A stretch of DNA of 64,000 nucleotides from Gemmatimonadota bacterium (GTDB taxonomy: Bacteria > Gemmatimonadota > Gemmatimonadetes > Gemmatimonadales > Gemmatimonadaceae). Shown here in pieces: positions 37,916 to 47,626 of this stretch (its first letter is position 1; every line of letters starts with the position of its first letter). The stretch is from contig JAJTGR010000017.1 of the NCBI GenBank assembly GCA_021299375.1, positions 1 through 64,000 on the forward strand, given 5' to 3'. A program made the position numbers and the translations under genes. The notes beneath the pieces are model-generated. The model was not told where the DNA came from, did no database searches, and saw nothing but the letters and a program-made list of their open reading frames with translations.

Positions 37916-38959
37916 ATGGCGCACAGTGGGGAACTCTCGGAGCGGGAACGGCAGGTACTCGAGGCCGTCATCCACAGCTATGTGGCCACGGCGGAGCCCG
38001 CCGGATCGCGCACCCTGTCGCGGCATTTCGGGCTCGGGATCTCTCCGGCCACGATCCGCAACACCATGAGTGATCTGGAGGAGAAAGGCTTTCTCTTCCA
38101 TCCCCATACGTCGGCCGGTCGCATTCCCACGGACAAGGCCTACCGGATGTACGTCGACTCGCTCATGCGGGTCGATCCACTGAGCGGGGAAGAGCAGCGC
38201 CGCCTCCAGCAGGAGATCGTCGGGGGCGGATCGGCCATCGAAACCATCCTCCGGCGTGCTGCCCAGTCACTTGGCATCCTCACGCAGGAGCTTGGCATTG
38301 CGCTCGGGCCTCGCCTGGAGCGCGCGACGCTGCGTCAGGTCGACCTGGTCCGTGTCTCGTCCGACCGTCTGCTGATGGTGCTCAGCCTGACCGGCGGGGC
38401 GGTGCGCACCATCTTTGTAGAGGTGCCCGGCATCATCGCCGATGAGGCGCTCATCGGAGTGACGATCGTGCTGAACGAGCGCCTCGCCGGTCTCACGCTC
38501 GATCAGGTGCGGACCTCCCTCGCGTCGCGCCTGCGGGACGTGACCACCACGCCCGAGGCGGCCGAACTGCTCAACATCTTCGTGCAGGAAGGCGACCAGG
38601 TATTCGGGCGCGCGGCAGAGCCGCTCGACACCGTGGTGCTCGGCCAGCCGTCACTGCTTGCCGACAAGCCGGAGTTTGCCAGCGGCGAGCGCCTGCGCCA
38701 GCTCATCGAGCTCACCGAAACGCGCCAACAACTGGCCACGCTGCTCAGCGCCCGCGTCGACGGCGGCGGGTTGTCCATCACCATCGGCAACGAGCATGGT
38801 GATCCGCGCTTCGAGCCGTTCACGGTCGTGACGGCTGAGTACCACGCCGGCTCGCTCAGCGGGGTGATCGGGGTCATCGGGCCGACCCGCATGCCGTACG
38901 ACAAGGTCATTGCCCTGGTCGAGCACACGTCGCGCCTGGTCTCTGATCTGCTGTGCTGA
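37916..38959 (+). CDS. hrcA: Heat-inducible transcription repressor HrcA
   Basis: A 347-residue repressor with an N-terminal winged helix ([60 protein letters not shown]), a GAF-like middle and the C-terminal domain with [21 protein letters not shown]. HrcA binds CIRCE operators and represses groE/dnaK class chaperone genes, with GroEL needed to keep it folded. The neighbouring dnaJ is the only chaperone gene here. No CIRCE site was seen anywhere near, so its targets lie outside the window. Confidence 0.95.
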   Translation: MAHSGELSERERQVLEAVIHSYVATAEPAGSRTLSRHFGLGISPATIRNTMSDLEEKGFLFHPHTSAGRIPTDKAYRMYVDSLMRVDPLSGEEQRRLQQEIVGGGSAIETILRRAAQSLGILTQELGIALGPRLERATLRQVDLVRVSSDRLLMVLSLTGGAVRTIFVEVPGIIADEALIGVTIVLNERLAGLTLDQVRTSLASRLRDVTTTPEAAELLNIFVQEGDQVFGRAAEPLDTVVLGQPSLLADKPEFASGERLRQLIELTETRQQLATLLSARVDGGGLSITIGNEHGDPRFEPFTVVTAEYHAGSLSGVIGVIGPTRMPYDKVIALVEHTSRLVSDLLC

Positions 38960-39128
38960 ACCGGTTGGCCCCCCGGCCGCATTAAGTTTCCGGGTTGCTG
39001 GCCTCCACCCGTGCGGTCAGGCCTTCGATATTACTGGTTGGCCCAGTCCTCGACCTGAGGAGGCGCCTCGCCTACGAGGCCCCGCCCGCTCGGGTCGTGC
39101 TCATCCCGGATACTGCAGATTCTTTCCC

Positions 39129-40259
39129 ATGGCTGATTTCTACGCGGTGCTTGGTGTTCCGCGCGACGCGTCCGAGGAGGATGTCAAGAAGGCGTATCGT
39201 CGGCTGGCGATGCAGTGGCACCCTGATCGCAACGGCGGCTCCAAGGACGCGGAAGAGAAGTTCAAGGAGATCACCGAGGCCTACGACGTGCTGCGCGATC
39301 CCCAGAAGCGCGCCGCCTTCGATCGCTATGGCGAAGCGGGGCTGCGCGGCGCGTCGCAGGCGCAATACGAACATGTCGACCTGTCGGAGGCGCTGAACAT
39401 CTTCATGCGCGACTTCGGCGGGTTTGGCGACCTGTTCGGCGCGTCGGCCGGCGGCCGACGTGCCGGTCCGCGCAGCGGTGCCGACATCAAGCTGCCGCTT
39501 CCACTCACGTTGACGGAGGTGGCGACCGGGGTCGAGAAGACGGTTGTGGTCAAGGTGCTCGACGCCTGCGACAAGTGCGACGGCTCTGGCGCCGAGCCCG
39601 GCACCAAGCCCCAGACGTGCGGCACCTGCGGCGGGGCCGGCGAGGTGCGCCGCGCCCAGCGGTCGTTCTTCGGCCAGTTCGTGTCCGTGGCCCCGTGCCC
39701 CACCTGCGCCGGTGAGCGGGTGGTGGTGGCGTCGCCGTGCAAGCAATGCCGCGGCGAAGGGCGGGTTCGGGCGGAACGCACACTCAAGATTCAGGTGCCG
39801 GCCGGCGTGGCCACCGGCCAGTACATGACGATGCGCGGTGCCGGCAACATCGGGCCTCGGGGGGGCGCCCGCGGCGACGTCCTCGTGATCTTCGAGGTCG
39901 ACGACGACGAGCGGTTCGACCGCGACGGCGAGGACCTCTTCTGCGAGGCGCTGGTCACCTACCCGCAGCTGGTGTTCGGCGCCGACATCACCGTGCCAGG
40001 GCTCACCGGGCCGCTTTCCCTGCGTGTGCCCGCAGGCGCCCAGAGCGGCACGGTATTTCACCTGCGCGGGCGAGGGTTGCCGCGCGTGAACGCCTCGGGC
40101 ACCGGCGACCTGCACGTGAAGATTCAGCTCTGGACCCCGCAGTCGGTTGACGGCGAGGAAAAACAGGTCATCGAGCGGCTGGCGGCGCTGCAGGGCCATA
40201 CCCCGTCGCAGCGCGAAAAGGGCTTCTGGTCGAAGATGAAGGAAGCAATCGGTGCCTGA
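39129..40259 (+). CDS. dnaJ: Chaperone protein DnaJ
   Basis: A 376-residue type I J-protein: J domain at 1-65 with HPD at 31-33, a short Gly/Phe-rich region (about 95-115), four zinc-binding CxxCxGxG-type repeats ([32 protein letters not shown]) and the two beta-barrel C-terminal domains. The third repeat is atypical (AGER). DnaJ delivers clients to DnaK, whose gene is not in this window. The preceding 169-base gap contains ATTAAGTT (about 38980) and GC-rich inverted repeats, but no clear promoter. The stop overlaps prmA. Confidence 0.96.
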   Translation: MADFYAVLGVPRDASEEDVKKAYRRLAMQWHPDRNGGSKDAEEKFKEITEAYDVLRDPQKRAAFDRYGEAGLRGASQAQYEHVDLSEALNIFMRDFGGFGDLFGASAGGRRAGPRSGADIKLPLPLTLTEVATGVEKTVVVKVLDACDKCDGSGAEPGTKPQTCGTCGGAGEVRRAQRSFFGQFVSVAPCPTCAGERVVVASPCKQCRGEGRVRAERTLKIQVPAGVATGQYMTMRGAGNIGPRGGARGDVLVIFEVDDDERFDRDGEDLFCEALVTYPQLVFGADITVPGLTGPLSLRVPAGAQSGTVFHLRGRGLPRVNASGTGDLHVKIQLWTPQSVDGEEKQVIERLAALQGHTPSQREKGFWSKMKEAIGA

Positions 40260-41124
40260 GTCGGTGCCCGTGTCCGTGACGCCGGCCTCGGGCCGGTGGA
40301 TCAGTGTGCGGGTGCAGCCGGGCCGCACGACCGCCGGCGCGCGGGAAGCGTGCCTCTCGGCGCTCTTTGCCATGGGTGCGCAGGGGGTGCACGAAGACGG
40401 CTCCGCCCTCGTGACGCACTTTCCGCCGGGCACCGACCTCGTCATGGTGCATCAGGCGCTCACCGAGTCGGACGCGCAGGTGCAGGTGGAGACGGCCCCG
40501 GTACCCGACATCGACTGGACCGAGGCGTGGAAGGCGCGCATCACCGCGCATGCGTTGGGATCATTGACCGTGGCACCGCCCTGGCTGGCGGGTGGTCACG
40601 ATCCGGCATCGACGATCGTGATCGAGCCGGGGATGGCGTTCGGAACGGGTGAACACGCGACCACCCGTGGTGTGGTACGCCTGCTGCCCGAGCGGTTGCG
40701 CGTGGGGGATGTGGTGGCGGATCTGGGCGCGGGGAGTGCGGTGCTGTCCATCGCGGCGGCCAAGCTCGGCGCTGCCCGCGTTTACGCCATCGAGCTGGAC
40801 CCGGAGGCAATTCCCGACGCCGAGCGCAATGTCGCCAACAACGCCGTGGCCGATCGCGTGCACGTCTTTGCCGCCGATGCCGCGGCGCTTTTGCCGCTGG
40901 TGGCGCCGGTGGGGCTCGTGCTCGCCAACATCATCTCGTCGGTCCTCATCGAGCTGCTCCCGCTCATTCGGGTGGCACTCACCGACGACGGGAGCGCGAT
41001 TCTGAGCGGGATCCTGCAGGAGGAGCGGGCGACCATGCTCGAGGTGTTCGCGGCCCACGGCTGGGCCGTGCTGGCCGAAGATGCGGAGGACATCTGGTGG
41101 TCGGTCGCGATCGCGAAGGCATAG
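40252..41124 (+). CDS. prmA: Ribosomal protein L11 methyltransferase
   Basis: A 290-residue methyltransferase. A divergent N-terminal substrate domain precedes the SAM-binding core: [33 protein letters not shown] (about 157-174), [14 protein letters not shown] and the catalytic-loop [12 protein letters not shown] (NxxxxxL). PrmA trimethylates ribosomal protein L11. The order dnaJ-prmA-rsmE is widely conserved. The start is GTG 40252, overlapping the dnaJ stop by 8 bases. Confidence 0.93.
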   Translation: MPESVPVSVTPASGRWISVRVQPGRTTAGAREACLSALFAMGAQGVHEDGSALVTHFPPGTDLVMVHQALTESDAQVQVETAPVPDIDWTEAWKARITAHALGSLTVAPPWLAGGHDPASTIVIEPGMAFGTGEHATTRGVVRLLPERLRVGDVVADLGAGSAVLSIAAAKLGAARVYAIELDPEAIPDAERNVANNAVADRVHVFAADAAALLPLVAPVGLVLANIISSVLIELLPLIRVALTDDGSAILSGILQEERATMLEVFAAHGWAVLAEDAEDIWWSVAIAKA

Positions 41125-41867
41125 CGGCGGGCTGTCCGCAGTTCGTCACTGCCGAGCCGTTCACGCTGGGTTCCACGGCGGTGCTCGACGAGGCGGCGGC
41201 CCGCCACATGCGTGTGTTGCGGCTCGACGCGGGCGCGGTGGTCGGCTTGCGGGACGGGCAGGGCCGTGTCGGTGCGGGGCAGCTCGTACGCCTTGCGAAG
41301 GCGCAGGCACACGTCGAGGTCACCGAGGCGGTATCGGTGCCGCCACTGCCGCCGGTACATCTGCTGGTCCCCGTGGCGGATCGTGATCGCATGCTCTGGC
41401 TGGCCGAGAAGGCGGCCGAACTCGGCGCAACCAGTTGGCGCCCGGTGCTCTGGCGTCGCTCGCGCAGCGTGACCCCGCGCGGTGAGGGGGTAAGCTTTCA
41501 GGCGAAGGTGCGCGCTCGGATGGAGGGGGCGCTCGCCCAGTCCGAGGGGGCGTGGCTGCCCCAGCATTTCCCTGAGGCGACCATCGAGCGAGCGATTCTT
41601 GCGGCCCCGCCGGGGGACCGCGTCGTCCTCGATCCAGCTGGTCCGCCACTCGTCGGGCGTGAGGCTCCCCCGCTTGCCGCGCCGTTCGTGGTGGCGGTGG
41701 GCCCTGAGGGCGGGCTGGAGCCGGACGAGACCGCCCACCTCATCGCGGCTGGCTTTCGCCGGGCGAGCCTTGGGCCCTCGATTCTCCGGTTTGAGACGGC
41801 TGCCATTGCCGCTGTGGCGGTGGCCCGTACCTACTTTGGCGCCGGGACGACCGGCCTCGAGGCGTGA
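41097..41867 (+). CDS. rsmE: 16S rRNA m3U1498 methyltransferase RsmE
   Basis: A 256-residue SPOUT methyltransferase. An N-terminal PUA-like barrel (HMRVLRLDAGAVVGLRDGQG) precedes the knotted domain with KAAELGATSWRPVLWRRS, the VVAVGPEGGLEPDE loop and SLGPSILRFETAAIAAVA, all RsmE marks. It methylates U1498 in the decoding centre. The start at GTG 41097 overlaps prmA by 28 bases; a shorter N-terminus beginning later is possible, because the first 15 residues are not conserved in character. Confidence 0.93.
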   Translation: MVGRDREGIAAGCPQFVTAEPFTLGSTAVLDEAAARHMRVLRLDAGAVVGLRDGQGRVGAGQLVRLAKAQAHVEVTEAVSVPPLPPVHLLVPVADRDRMLWLAEKAAELGATSWRPVLWRRSRSVTPRGEGVSFQAKVRARMEGALAQSEGAWLPQHFPEATIERAILAAPPGDRVVLDPAGPPLVGREAPPLAAPFVVAVGPEGGLEPDETAHLIAAGFRRASLGPSILRFETAAIAAVAVARTYFGAGTTGLEA

Positions 41868-41883
41868 GCCGTGCATCGCCCCC

Positions 41884-42225
41884 ATGAGTGACACCTGCAT
41901 CTTCTGCCGGATCGTCGCCGGCACCATTCCCGCCACCATAGTGGCCTCGTCGGACACCGCGATGGCGTTTCGGGACCTGAGCCCGCAGGCGCCCGTTCAT
42001 GTCCTGGTCATTCCGCGTCGCCATACGGCGTCGCTGGCTGACGCGGTGGACGCTGCCGAACTTGGTGCGGTGCTGGCGCTGGCGGCTGAGGTAGCGCGGA
42101 TCGAAGGGGTAGCTGAGAGTGGCTACCGGGTGGTGACGAACGCAGGCCCTGAAGGCGGCCAGACCGTGTCGCACCTCCACCTACATGTGCTCGGTGGCCG
42201 GCAAATGCATTGGCCGCCGGGGTGA
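41884..42225 (+). CDS. HIT family hydrolase (HINT/PKCI type)
   Basis: A 113-residue protein with CIFCRIVAGTIPATIV at the start and the histidine triad SHLHLHVLGGR at about 98-108, both typical of HINT-type nucleoside phosphoramidases. Such enzymes hydrolyse AMP-NH-R compounds, and their biological role is poorly defined. It lies 16 bases after rsmE. No Shine-Dalgarno is visible before the ATG. Confidence 0.92.
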   Translation: MSDTCIFCRIVAGTIPATIVASSDTAMAFRDLSPQAPVHVLVIPRRHTASLADAVDAAELGAVLALAAEVARIEGVAESGYRVVTNAGPEGGQTVSHLHLHVLGGRQMHWPPG

Positions 42226-42291
42226 CTGGCCGGGGCCGGAATCGTGCCGGGCTCATGGGCCCTAAATCATGGTCAGCGTGGTGTTTGCTCC

Positions 42292-42320
42292 TTGACCTCG
42301 TTTCCCCGTCTGCCTAGCAT
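42292..42320 (+). promoter_or_regulatory. rpsU promoter
   Basis: TTGACC (42292-42297), a 17-base spacer and TAGCAT (42315-42320). The start codon is 110 bases downstream, giving a leader of about 100 bases with two hairpins. This is a well-formed vegetative promoter and differs from the leaderless ones in the window. Confidence 0.65.
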
Positions 42321-42342
42321 TAATGGCTGCCCACAGTCTCGT

Positions 42343-42411
42343 GCGGAGCCGGAGCCCTTCCGGCTCCGCCCGTCGCCGGTTCCCGTGCACCCTTTCGCGA
42401 TCGTATCGCGA
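42343..42411 (+). other. Two hairpins in the rpsU leader
   Basis: Hairpin 1: perfect 11-bp arms 42343-42353 and 42359-42369, 5-base loop. Hairpin 2: perfect 7-bp arms 42395-42401 and 42405-42411, 3-base loop, ending 8 bases before the AGGT ribosome-binding element. They could regulate S21 translation. Neither has a T-tract. Confidence 0.45.
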
Positions 42412-42429
42412 TCACACCCGAGGTTCAGT

Positions 42430-42618
42430 TTGTCGGAAGTCATCATCCACGAGGACGAGAATTTCGAGCGGGCGCTCAAGCGCTTCAAGAAGAAGTGCGA
42501 AAAGGCCGGCATCCTGTCCGACCTGCGCAAGCATCGTCATTACGAGAAGCCGTCCGAGCGCCGCAAGCGCAAGATGAATGCGGCGGTCCGGAAGAATCGG
42601 CGCACCCGCACCGGGTGA
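42430..42618 (+). CDS. rpsU: Ribosomal protein S21
   Basis: A 62-residue, very basic protein with the S21 signature: [21 protein letters not shown] at the N-terminus and a lysine/arginine-rich tail (KPSERRKRK). It sits in the platform of the 30S subunit near the anti-Shine-Dalgarno. The start is TTG 42430, supported by homology and a GAGGT 5 bases upstream; no ATG or GTG is available at this place. Its stop overlaps the yqeY start (GTGA). Confidence 0.95.
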   Translation: MSEVIIHEDENFERALKRFKKKCEKAGILSDLRKHRHYEKPSERRKRKMNAAVRKNRRTRTG

Positions 42619-43079
42619 GCAATCCCGTGGACGCCAGTGGCGCCTCGCTACTGGCGCGGTTGCAGAGTGACCAGGCCGCCGCGCGACGGGACCAGCTGAA
42701 GGATCGCGTGATGCTGCTCGGCATGATCATCGCCGAAGTGCGCAATCGAGAAATCGAGGTTCGTCGCGAGGTCACCGACGATGACGTCGTTGACGTGATC
42801 CGCAAGGGCATCAAGAAGCGCCGCGAGTCTGTCGCGCTGTACGCCAAGGCCGGCCGCACCGACCTGCAGGAACGGGAGGAGGCGGAAGTCGCCGCCCTCG
42901 AAGGGTACCTGCCGGCGCAGGTCGATCCCGCCGAGATCCGTACGGCGGTGCAGGCGGCAGTCGCCGGTGGCGCGGCCAACGTCGGCGCCGTGATGGCCCG
43001 CGTCATGCCGGCGTACAAGGGCCGCGTCGACGGAAGCGTCATCAACGCCATCGCGCGCGAAGAACTCACTCGCGGGTAG
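42615..43079 (+). CDS. yqeY: GatB/YqeY domain protein
   Basis: A 154-residue helical protein with the YqeY pattern: [91 protein letters not shown]. The domain is shared with the tRNA-binding tail of GatB, and the free protein may act in tRNA-dependent amidation or translation. rpsU-yqeY is a conserved pair. The GTG at 42615 overlaps the rpsU stop. Confidence 0.92.
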   Translation: MSNPVDASGASLLARLQSDQAAARRDQLKDRVMLLGMIIAEVRNREIEVRREVTDDDVVDVIRKGIKKRRESVALYAKAGRTDLQEREEAEVAALEGYLPAQVDPAEIRTAVQAAVAGGAANVGAVMARVMPAYKGRVDGSVINAIAREELTRG

Positions 43080-43154
43080 CGCACCCGCGGGGCGGGCGGG
43101 CCGCGCGGTCCACCGCTCGCATGCCGGCCGCTGCCGGCAGGACGTGTTGGCCTC

Positions 43155-45620
43155 ATGAATGCGCACGCGCTCGGCATCCTCGAGTTTTCCCGCCTGCTGG
43201 CGCATGTCGCCGGCCGCGCTTCGTCCGCTCCCGGGGCGGCCGCCGTTCGGGCCCTCGCGCCGCGCACCGACCGCGTGTGGATCGAGGCCGAACATGCGCG
43301 CGTGGGTGCCGTGCGCGCTCTGGTGGCGTCCGAGATGGGGTGGCCGTCCGAGCCGATTCCGGACTTGGCGGAGCCGCTCAGGCGCCTGCGCATCGAAGGG
43401 CTGACCTGGAGCGCACTCGAGCTCCTCCAGGGGGCCACCCTCCTGCGCTCGTCGCGACGCATGCGCGAGGCGCTACGCGACCCGCGGCGACCCGCCATCA
43501 CGCTGGCCTATCTCGCAGCGTACGCCGAGGCGCTCGTCGATCTGCGCGGGCGAGAGGACGCCATCGGGCGCGCGATCAGTGATGATGGCACGGTGCGCGA
43601 TGAGGCGTCGCCCACGCTGCGCCGCGTACGCAGGGAGCTGCGGCAGACCGAAGGGGAACTGGTGCGCCTCCTCGAGCGCGAGATGGCGAAGCTCGAGCCG
43701 CATCACCAGGTGAGTGACCTCTCGGTGACCATGCGCAACGGACGGTGGGTCATGCCGATGCGCCGCGAAGCGCGCGGCTCCGTTGGCGGCATCGTACACG
43801 ACAGCTCGGGCACCGGGGCCACGATCTTCGTGGAACCGCCGGCCGCCGTGGAGTTCGGTAATCGGGTGCGCGAACTTGAGCTCGAGGAGCAGCGCGAAGT
43901 GGAGCGGGTGTTGCGTGCCCTCACCGACGAGCTGCACCCGCATCACGTGGAACTCGTGGCGGCGTACGACGCCTTGGTGGCGCTCGATGCACTCTACGCG
44001 CGTGCGCGGTACGCCCTCGAGGCGCGCTGCGCGCCGTTGGAGTTCGGGGCGCCGGGGGACGGGGTCGTGATCGTCGACGGACGGCATCCGTTGCTCATGG
44101 CGCGCGGGATCGACGTGGTCCCCTTCGATCTCACACTCGCCCCCAGCGAGCGGACGTTGCTCGTGTCCGGCCCGAACACGGGTGGCAAGACGGTCCTGCT
44201 CAAGGCGATCGGCTTGTTGTGCATGATGGCGCAGGCCGGTGTGCCAGCGCCGGTTGGGGCGATGAGTCGACTCCCCGTCTTCGATGACGTGTTTGCCGAT
44301 GTGGGCGATGAACAGAGTATCGAAGCGAGTCTGTCCACCTTCAGCGCGCACCTCAAGAACCTCGGCGAGATCCTGCACTCGGCCACCCCTGAGTCCCTGG
44401 TGCTTGTGGACGAGTTGGGGTCGGGTACCGACCCCGCCGAAGGGGCAGCGCTCGGCGGGGCGATTCTCGAGACCCTCACCACGCGTGGAACCCTCACCCT
44501 CGCGACCACGCACCTTGGCCAGCTCAAGCTGCTCGCGACCGATGTCCCGGGTGTCGTGAACGCCTCGCTCCAGTTTGACGCGCTCCTGCTGGCACCCACC
44601 TATCGCCTGCTCAAAGGTGTCCCCGGGCGGAGTTATGGTCTCAGCATCGCGCGTCGTCTCGCGTTGCCGGACGCGGTCATTACACGGGCCGAGCAGCGGT
44701 TGCCGGAGGGGGAGCGCGATCTCGCCGTGCTGCTGGCGGATGTCGAGGCGCGCGAGGCAGCGCTGACGGATCGTGAGCGGCTCATGGCGCGTGAGCAGGA
44801 GAAGCTGCGTTCACGCCTCGCTACGGTCAGCGACCGCGAGCTCAAGGTGCGCGAGAAGGAGCGCGACGCCGAGCGGTCGGCCCGTCAGGAGGCACGCCGA
44901 TACCTGCTCGATGCGCGCAGTCGGGTCGAGCAGGCGATCGCCGAAATTCGCGCGAGGGCGACGGCCGAGGCCGACGCGCTGGAGGACGCCGCAAAGGCGG
45001 CACGCCGTGCCGTCGAGGAGGCGGCGGCCGCACACGGGGCCGCCGCCAGCGACGTGGTGGCGCGCGCCGCCCGTGAGCGGGCGCGGGTGGAGGCGAAACG
45101 GAAGCCGGACTCGTCCGCAGGCGGGATCGGTGCACCCAAGCCGGTGCCGACGTCTGGCCGGACGACGGCTGACGCGCCGCTCGCTGAGGGCGATCACGTC
45201 GTGGTGGGGACGCTGGGCGGCAAGACGGGGCGTATCGTGGCTGTGCGCGGCGCCGACGCGAGGGTGGCGGTCGGCTCGCTTACGGTGAGCGTGCCGTTGG
45301 TCAGCCTGATCCGATCGGCGGCGGCGTCGGCACCGACGGTGCGGGTCGCGCTGGCCGGCGACATCCCCGAGGTCGAGCCGGTTCGGGAGGTGGATGTGCG
45401 CGGGCTGCGCGTCGACGAGATCGACGATCAGGTGCTGCAGGCCCTCGATGCGGCGGTGCGCAACGACCTGCGCGAGTTGCGCATCATCCACGGCAAGGGC
45501 ACCGGCGCGCTGCGCGCCCGGGTGGGTGAGCTGCTCAAGAAGGACACCCGCGTGAGCGGGTTCCGCCTGGGTGCGTGGAACGAGGGCGGCGCCGGCGTGA
45601 CGGTAGCCGAGTTGGCGTAG
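43155..45620 (+). CDS. mutS2: Endonuclease MutS2 with Smr domain
   Basis: An 821-residue MutS2: N-terminal coiled lever and clamp region (FSRLLAHVAGRAS to HHQVSDLSVTMRNGRW), ATPase with Walker A GPNTGGKTV (about 337-345), Walker B region VLVDELGSGTDPAEG, TLATTHLGQLK, a long coiled coil (about 515-640) and a C-terminal Smr nuclease domain (VDVRGLRVDEID, IIHGKGTGALR). It lacks the mismatch-recognition domain of MutS. MutS2 resolves collided ribosomes or recombination intermediates in other bacteria. No mutL is nearby. Confidence 0.96.
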   Translation: MNAHALGILEFSRLLAHVAGRASSAPGAAAVRALAPRTDRVWIEAEHARVGAVRALVASEMGWPSEPIPDLAEPLRRLRIEGLTWSALELLQGATLLRSSRRMREALRDPRRPAITLAYLAAYAEALVDLRGREDAIGRAISDDGTVRDEASPTLRRVRRELRQTEGELVRLLEREMAKLEPHHQVSDLSVTMRNGRWVMPMRREARGSVGGIVHDSSGTGATIFVEPPAAVEFGNRVRELELEEQREVERVLRALTDELHPHHVELVAAYDALVALDALYARARYALEARCAPLEFGAPGDGVVIVDGRHPLLMARGIDVVPFDLTLAPSERTLLVSGPNTGGKTVLLKAIGLLCMMAQAGVPAPVGAMSRLPVFDDVFADVGDEQSIEASLSTFSAHLKNLGEILHSATPESLVLVDELGSGTDPAEGAALGGAILETLTTRGTLTLATTHLGQLKLLATDVPGVVNASLQFDALLLAPTYRLLKGVPGRSYGLSIARRLALPDAVITRAEQRLPEGERDLAVLLADVEAREAALTDRERLMAREQEKLRSRLATVSDRELKVREKERDAERSARQEARRYLLDARSRVEQAIAEIRARATAEADALEDAAKAARRAVEEAAAAHGAAASDVVARAARERARVEAKRKPDSSAGGIGAPKPVPTSGRTTADAPLAEGDHVVVGTLGGKTGRIVAVRGADARVAVGSLTVSVPLVSLIRSAAASAPTVRVALAGDIPEVEPVREVDVRGLRVDEIDDQVLQALDAAVRNDLRELRIIHGKGTGALRARVGELLKKDTRVSGFRLGAWNEGGAGVTVAELA

Positions 45621-45664
45621 CGGCGGTTGATTCCGCTTATGCGTCCACGTTGCCAGCCGCGCCG

Positions 45665-47626
45665 ATGATTCCCGACGAGATCGTGGAACGGGTGCGCTCG
45701 GCGGCCGACATCGTCGAGATCGTCAGCGAGTTCGTACCGCTCAAGCGGTCAGGCGGGACATGGCGAGGGCCGTGCCCATTTCATCAGGGCAAGAACCCGA
45801 ATTTCGCCGTGTCGCCGTCGCACGGTAGCTACCACTGCTTCGTGTGCCACGAGAGCGGGGATGTGTTCACGTTCCTGCGCAAGCGCTTGGGGATGGACTG
45901 GCCGTCGGCCGTGAAGTACGTGGGGGAGAAGGTCGGGATCGAGGTGATCGACGCGCCGCGACGCGTGCAGGCCCCCGACCCGAATCTGCCGAATCATGAG
46001 GCGCTGGCGGCTGCTGCCGAGTGGTTCCAACGGCAGTTGCTCGATGAGTCGGTGGGGCGCGCGGCCCGCGAGTACCTCCAGCAGCGCCGCCTCGATGCGC
46101 AGGCGTGGCACCGGTTCGCGCTGGGATTCGCGCCTCGCGACCCCCAACTGCTGCGCCGCTATCTGCATTCGCTCGGCTACGACGATGCGCGACAGCTCGA
46201 GGCTGGTCTGCTGGTGCTGCGGGAGGGCGAGACCGAGCCACGCGGCCGCTTTCGCGGGCGCGTCATGTTCCCCATCCATGACGAACTCGGTCGTCCGGTG
46301 GGATTCGGCGGTCGGGCGATGGGCGACGATACCCCCAAGTACCTGAACAGCCCCGAATCGGCCGTCTTCCAGAAACGCCGCACGCTGTACGGGTTGCACA
46401 CGGCGAAGCAGGCCATGCGGCGCGTTGCGCGCGCCATCGTGGTGGAAGGCTACCTCGATGCCATCCGCCTCGCCCTGGCGGGCATCGAGGAGGTGGTGGC
46501 ACCGCTCGGGACCGCCCTCACCGAGGATCAGGCGCAACTGCTCGTGCGATACGCGCCAGAGGTCTTTCTGCTGTACGACAGTGACGAGGCCGGACAGAAG
46601 GCCACGTTTCGCTCAGGGCTCGAGCTGTTGCGCGCCAAAGCGACAGTGCGGGTGGTGACGCTGCCCGAGGGCGAGGACCCGGACTCGTTCGTCCGCGATC
46701 GCGGGCGGGCGGCGATGGAGGCGCAACTCGGGAGCGCGATCGACCTGCTCGACCGGCAGGTCCAATTGCTCGAGCGCCGTGGCTGGTTTGCGGACTTGCG
46801 GCACCGGCGCACGGCTATCGACAAGCTGCTGCCCACCATCCGGGCGGCGAAAGACCCACTCACCCGGGACCTCTATCTCGCACGCCTCGCGGACGCGACG
46901 CATCTCGACAAGGCGACGATTCTGGCCGAAGCGGAGTCGCTGCCGGATCCGGAGCGGCGGCGGGCCCCGGGGGGGCGCCGCGACGGCACGCCGGGGGATG
47001 TCGAGCTCGGGGACTGGGAGCCGCCACCGTTCGAGGGACCGCTGTCGGAGTACGGCCGAGAGCCCCTCGTGCCGTCGCCCGTACCGTTGCCGCCGCCACA
47101 GCCCGGGGGCGCGCGCGTTCCGGGGAAAGGTCGACGGTGGAAAAATCAGGGGCCCGAGTGGCATGCGACGGCGGTGCCGCCGCGGCCTCGACGGGATGAA
47201 CCGGTCGAACGCGCGTTGGTCAGGGCGATGCTCGGCGATCGGGGGGTGGCGGAGCGGGTGGCCGAGCGGCATCCGCCGGAGGCGTTTCGTGATGCCGCCT
47301 ACCGGGAGTTGTTCGGCGCCTTGCTCTCGTCGCCGCTCGATGACGACCTCGAGCGTATTGCCGATCGGCTCTCATCGGAGTCACTGCGGGTGATGCGTGA
47401 GTTGACCGAGGGCAGCCCCTACGATGTCGAGGCGGCGGATATCGGACTGAGTCTCAGCAAGCTCGATGCGCGGGTGCTGGAGGCCCGGATCGACGAGATT
47501 CGGGAGGCGATGCGGACGGCGACGCGGGAGGCGCAGGATCAGTTGATGACGGAGCGACTCGAGCTCGAGGCGGAATTGCGTCGACTCTTGCCGATTCGGA
47601 GCCCGCGCACTAAACCGAGAGGATGA
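45665..47626 (+). CDS. dnaG: DNA primase DnaG
   Basis: A 653-residue primase with a CHC2 zinc finger (CPFHQGKNPNF ... CFVCHESGDVF, about 40-66), the RNA polymerase domain (RGRVMFPIHDELGRPVGFGGR, YLNSPES), the TOPRIM site (VVEGYLDAIRLALAG; LLYDSDEAGQKA) and a C-terminal helicase-binding region. A roughly 90-residue proline- and glycine-rich linker separates the core from that region. It primes replication together with DnaB. ATG 45665 is preferred as it matches the family start (MIPDEIVERVR). No rpoD follows; the next gene overlaps by 4 bases. Confidence 0.96.
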   Translation: MIPDEIVERVRSAADIVEIVSEFVPLKRSGGTWRGPCPFHQGKNPNFAVSPSHGSYHCFVCHESGDVFTFLRKRLGMDWPSAVKYVGEKVGIEVIDAPRRVQAPDPNLPNHEALAAAAEWFQRQLLDESVGRAAREYLQQRRLDAQAWHRFALGFAPRDPQLLRRYLHSLGYDDARQLEAGLLVLREGETEPRGRFRGRVMFPIHDELGRPVGFGGRAMGDDTPKYLNSPESAVFQKRRTLYGLHTAKQAMRRVARAIVVEGYLDAIRLALAGIEEVVAPLGTALTEDQAQLLVRYAPEVFLLYDSDEAGQKATFRSGLELLRAKATVRVVTLPEGEDPDSFVRDRGRAAMEAQLGSAIDLLDRQVQLLERRGWFADLRHRRTAIDKLLPTIRAAKDPLTRDLYLARLADATHLDKATILAEAESLPDPERRRAPGGRRDGTPGDVELGDWEPPPFEGPLSEYGREPLVPSPVPLPPPQPGGARVPGKGRRWKNQGPEWHATAVPPRPRRDEPVERALVRAMLGDRGVAERVAERHPPEAFRDAAYRELFGALLSSPLDDDLERIADRLSSESLRVMRELTEGSPYDVEAADIGLSLSKLDARVLEARIDEIREAMRTATREAQDQLMTERLELEAELRRLLPIRSPRTKPRG

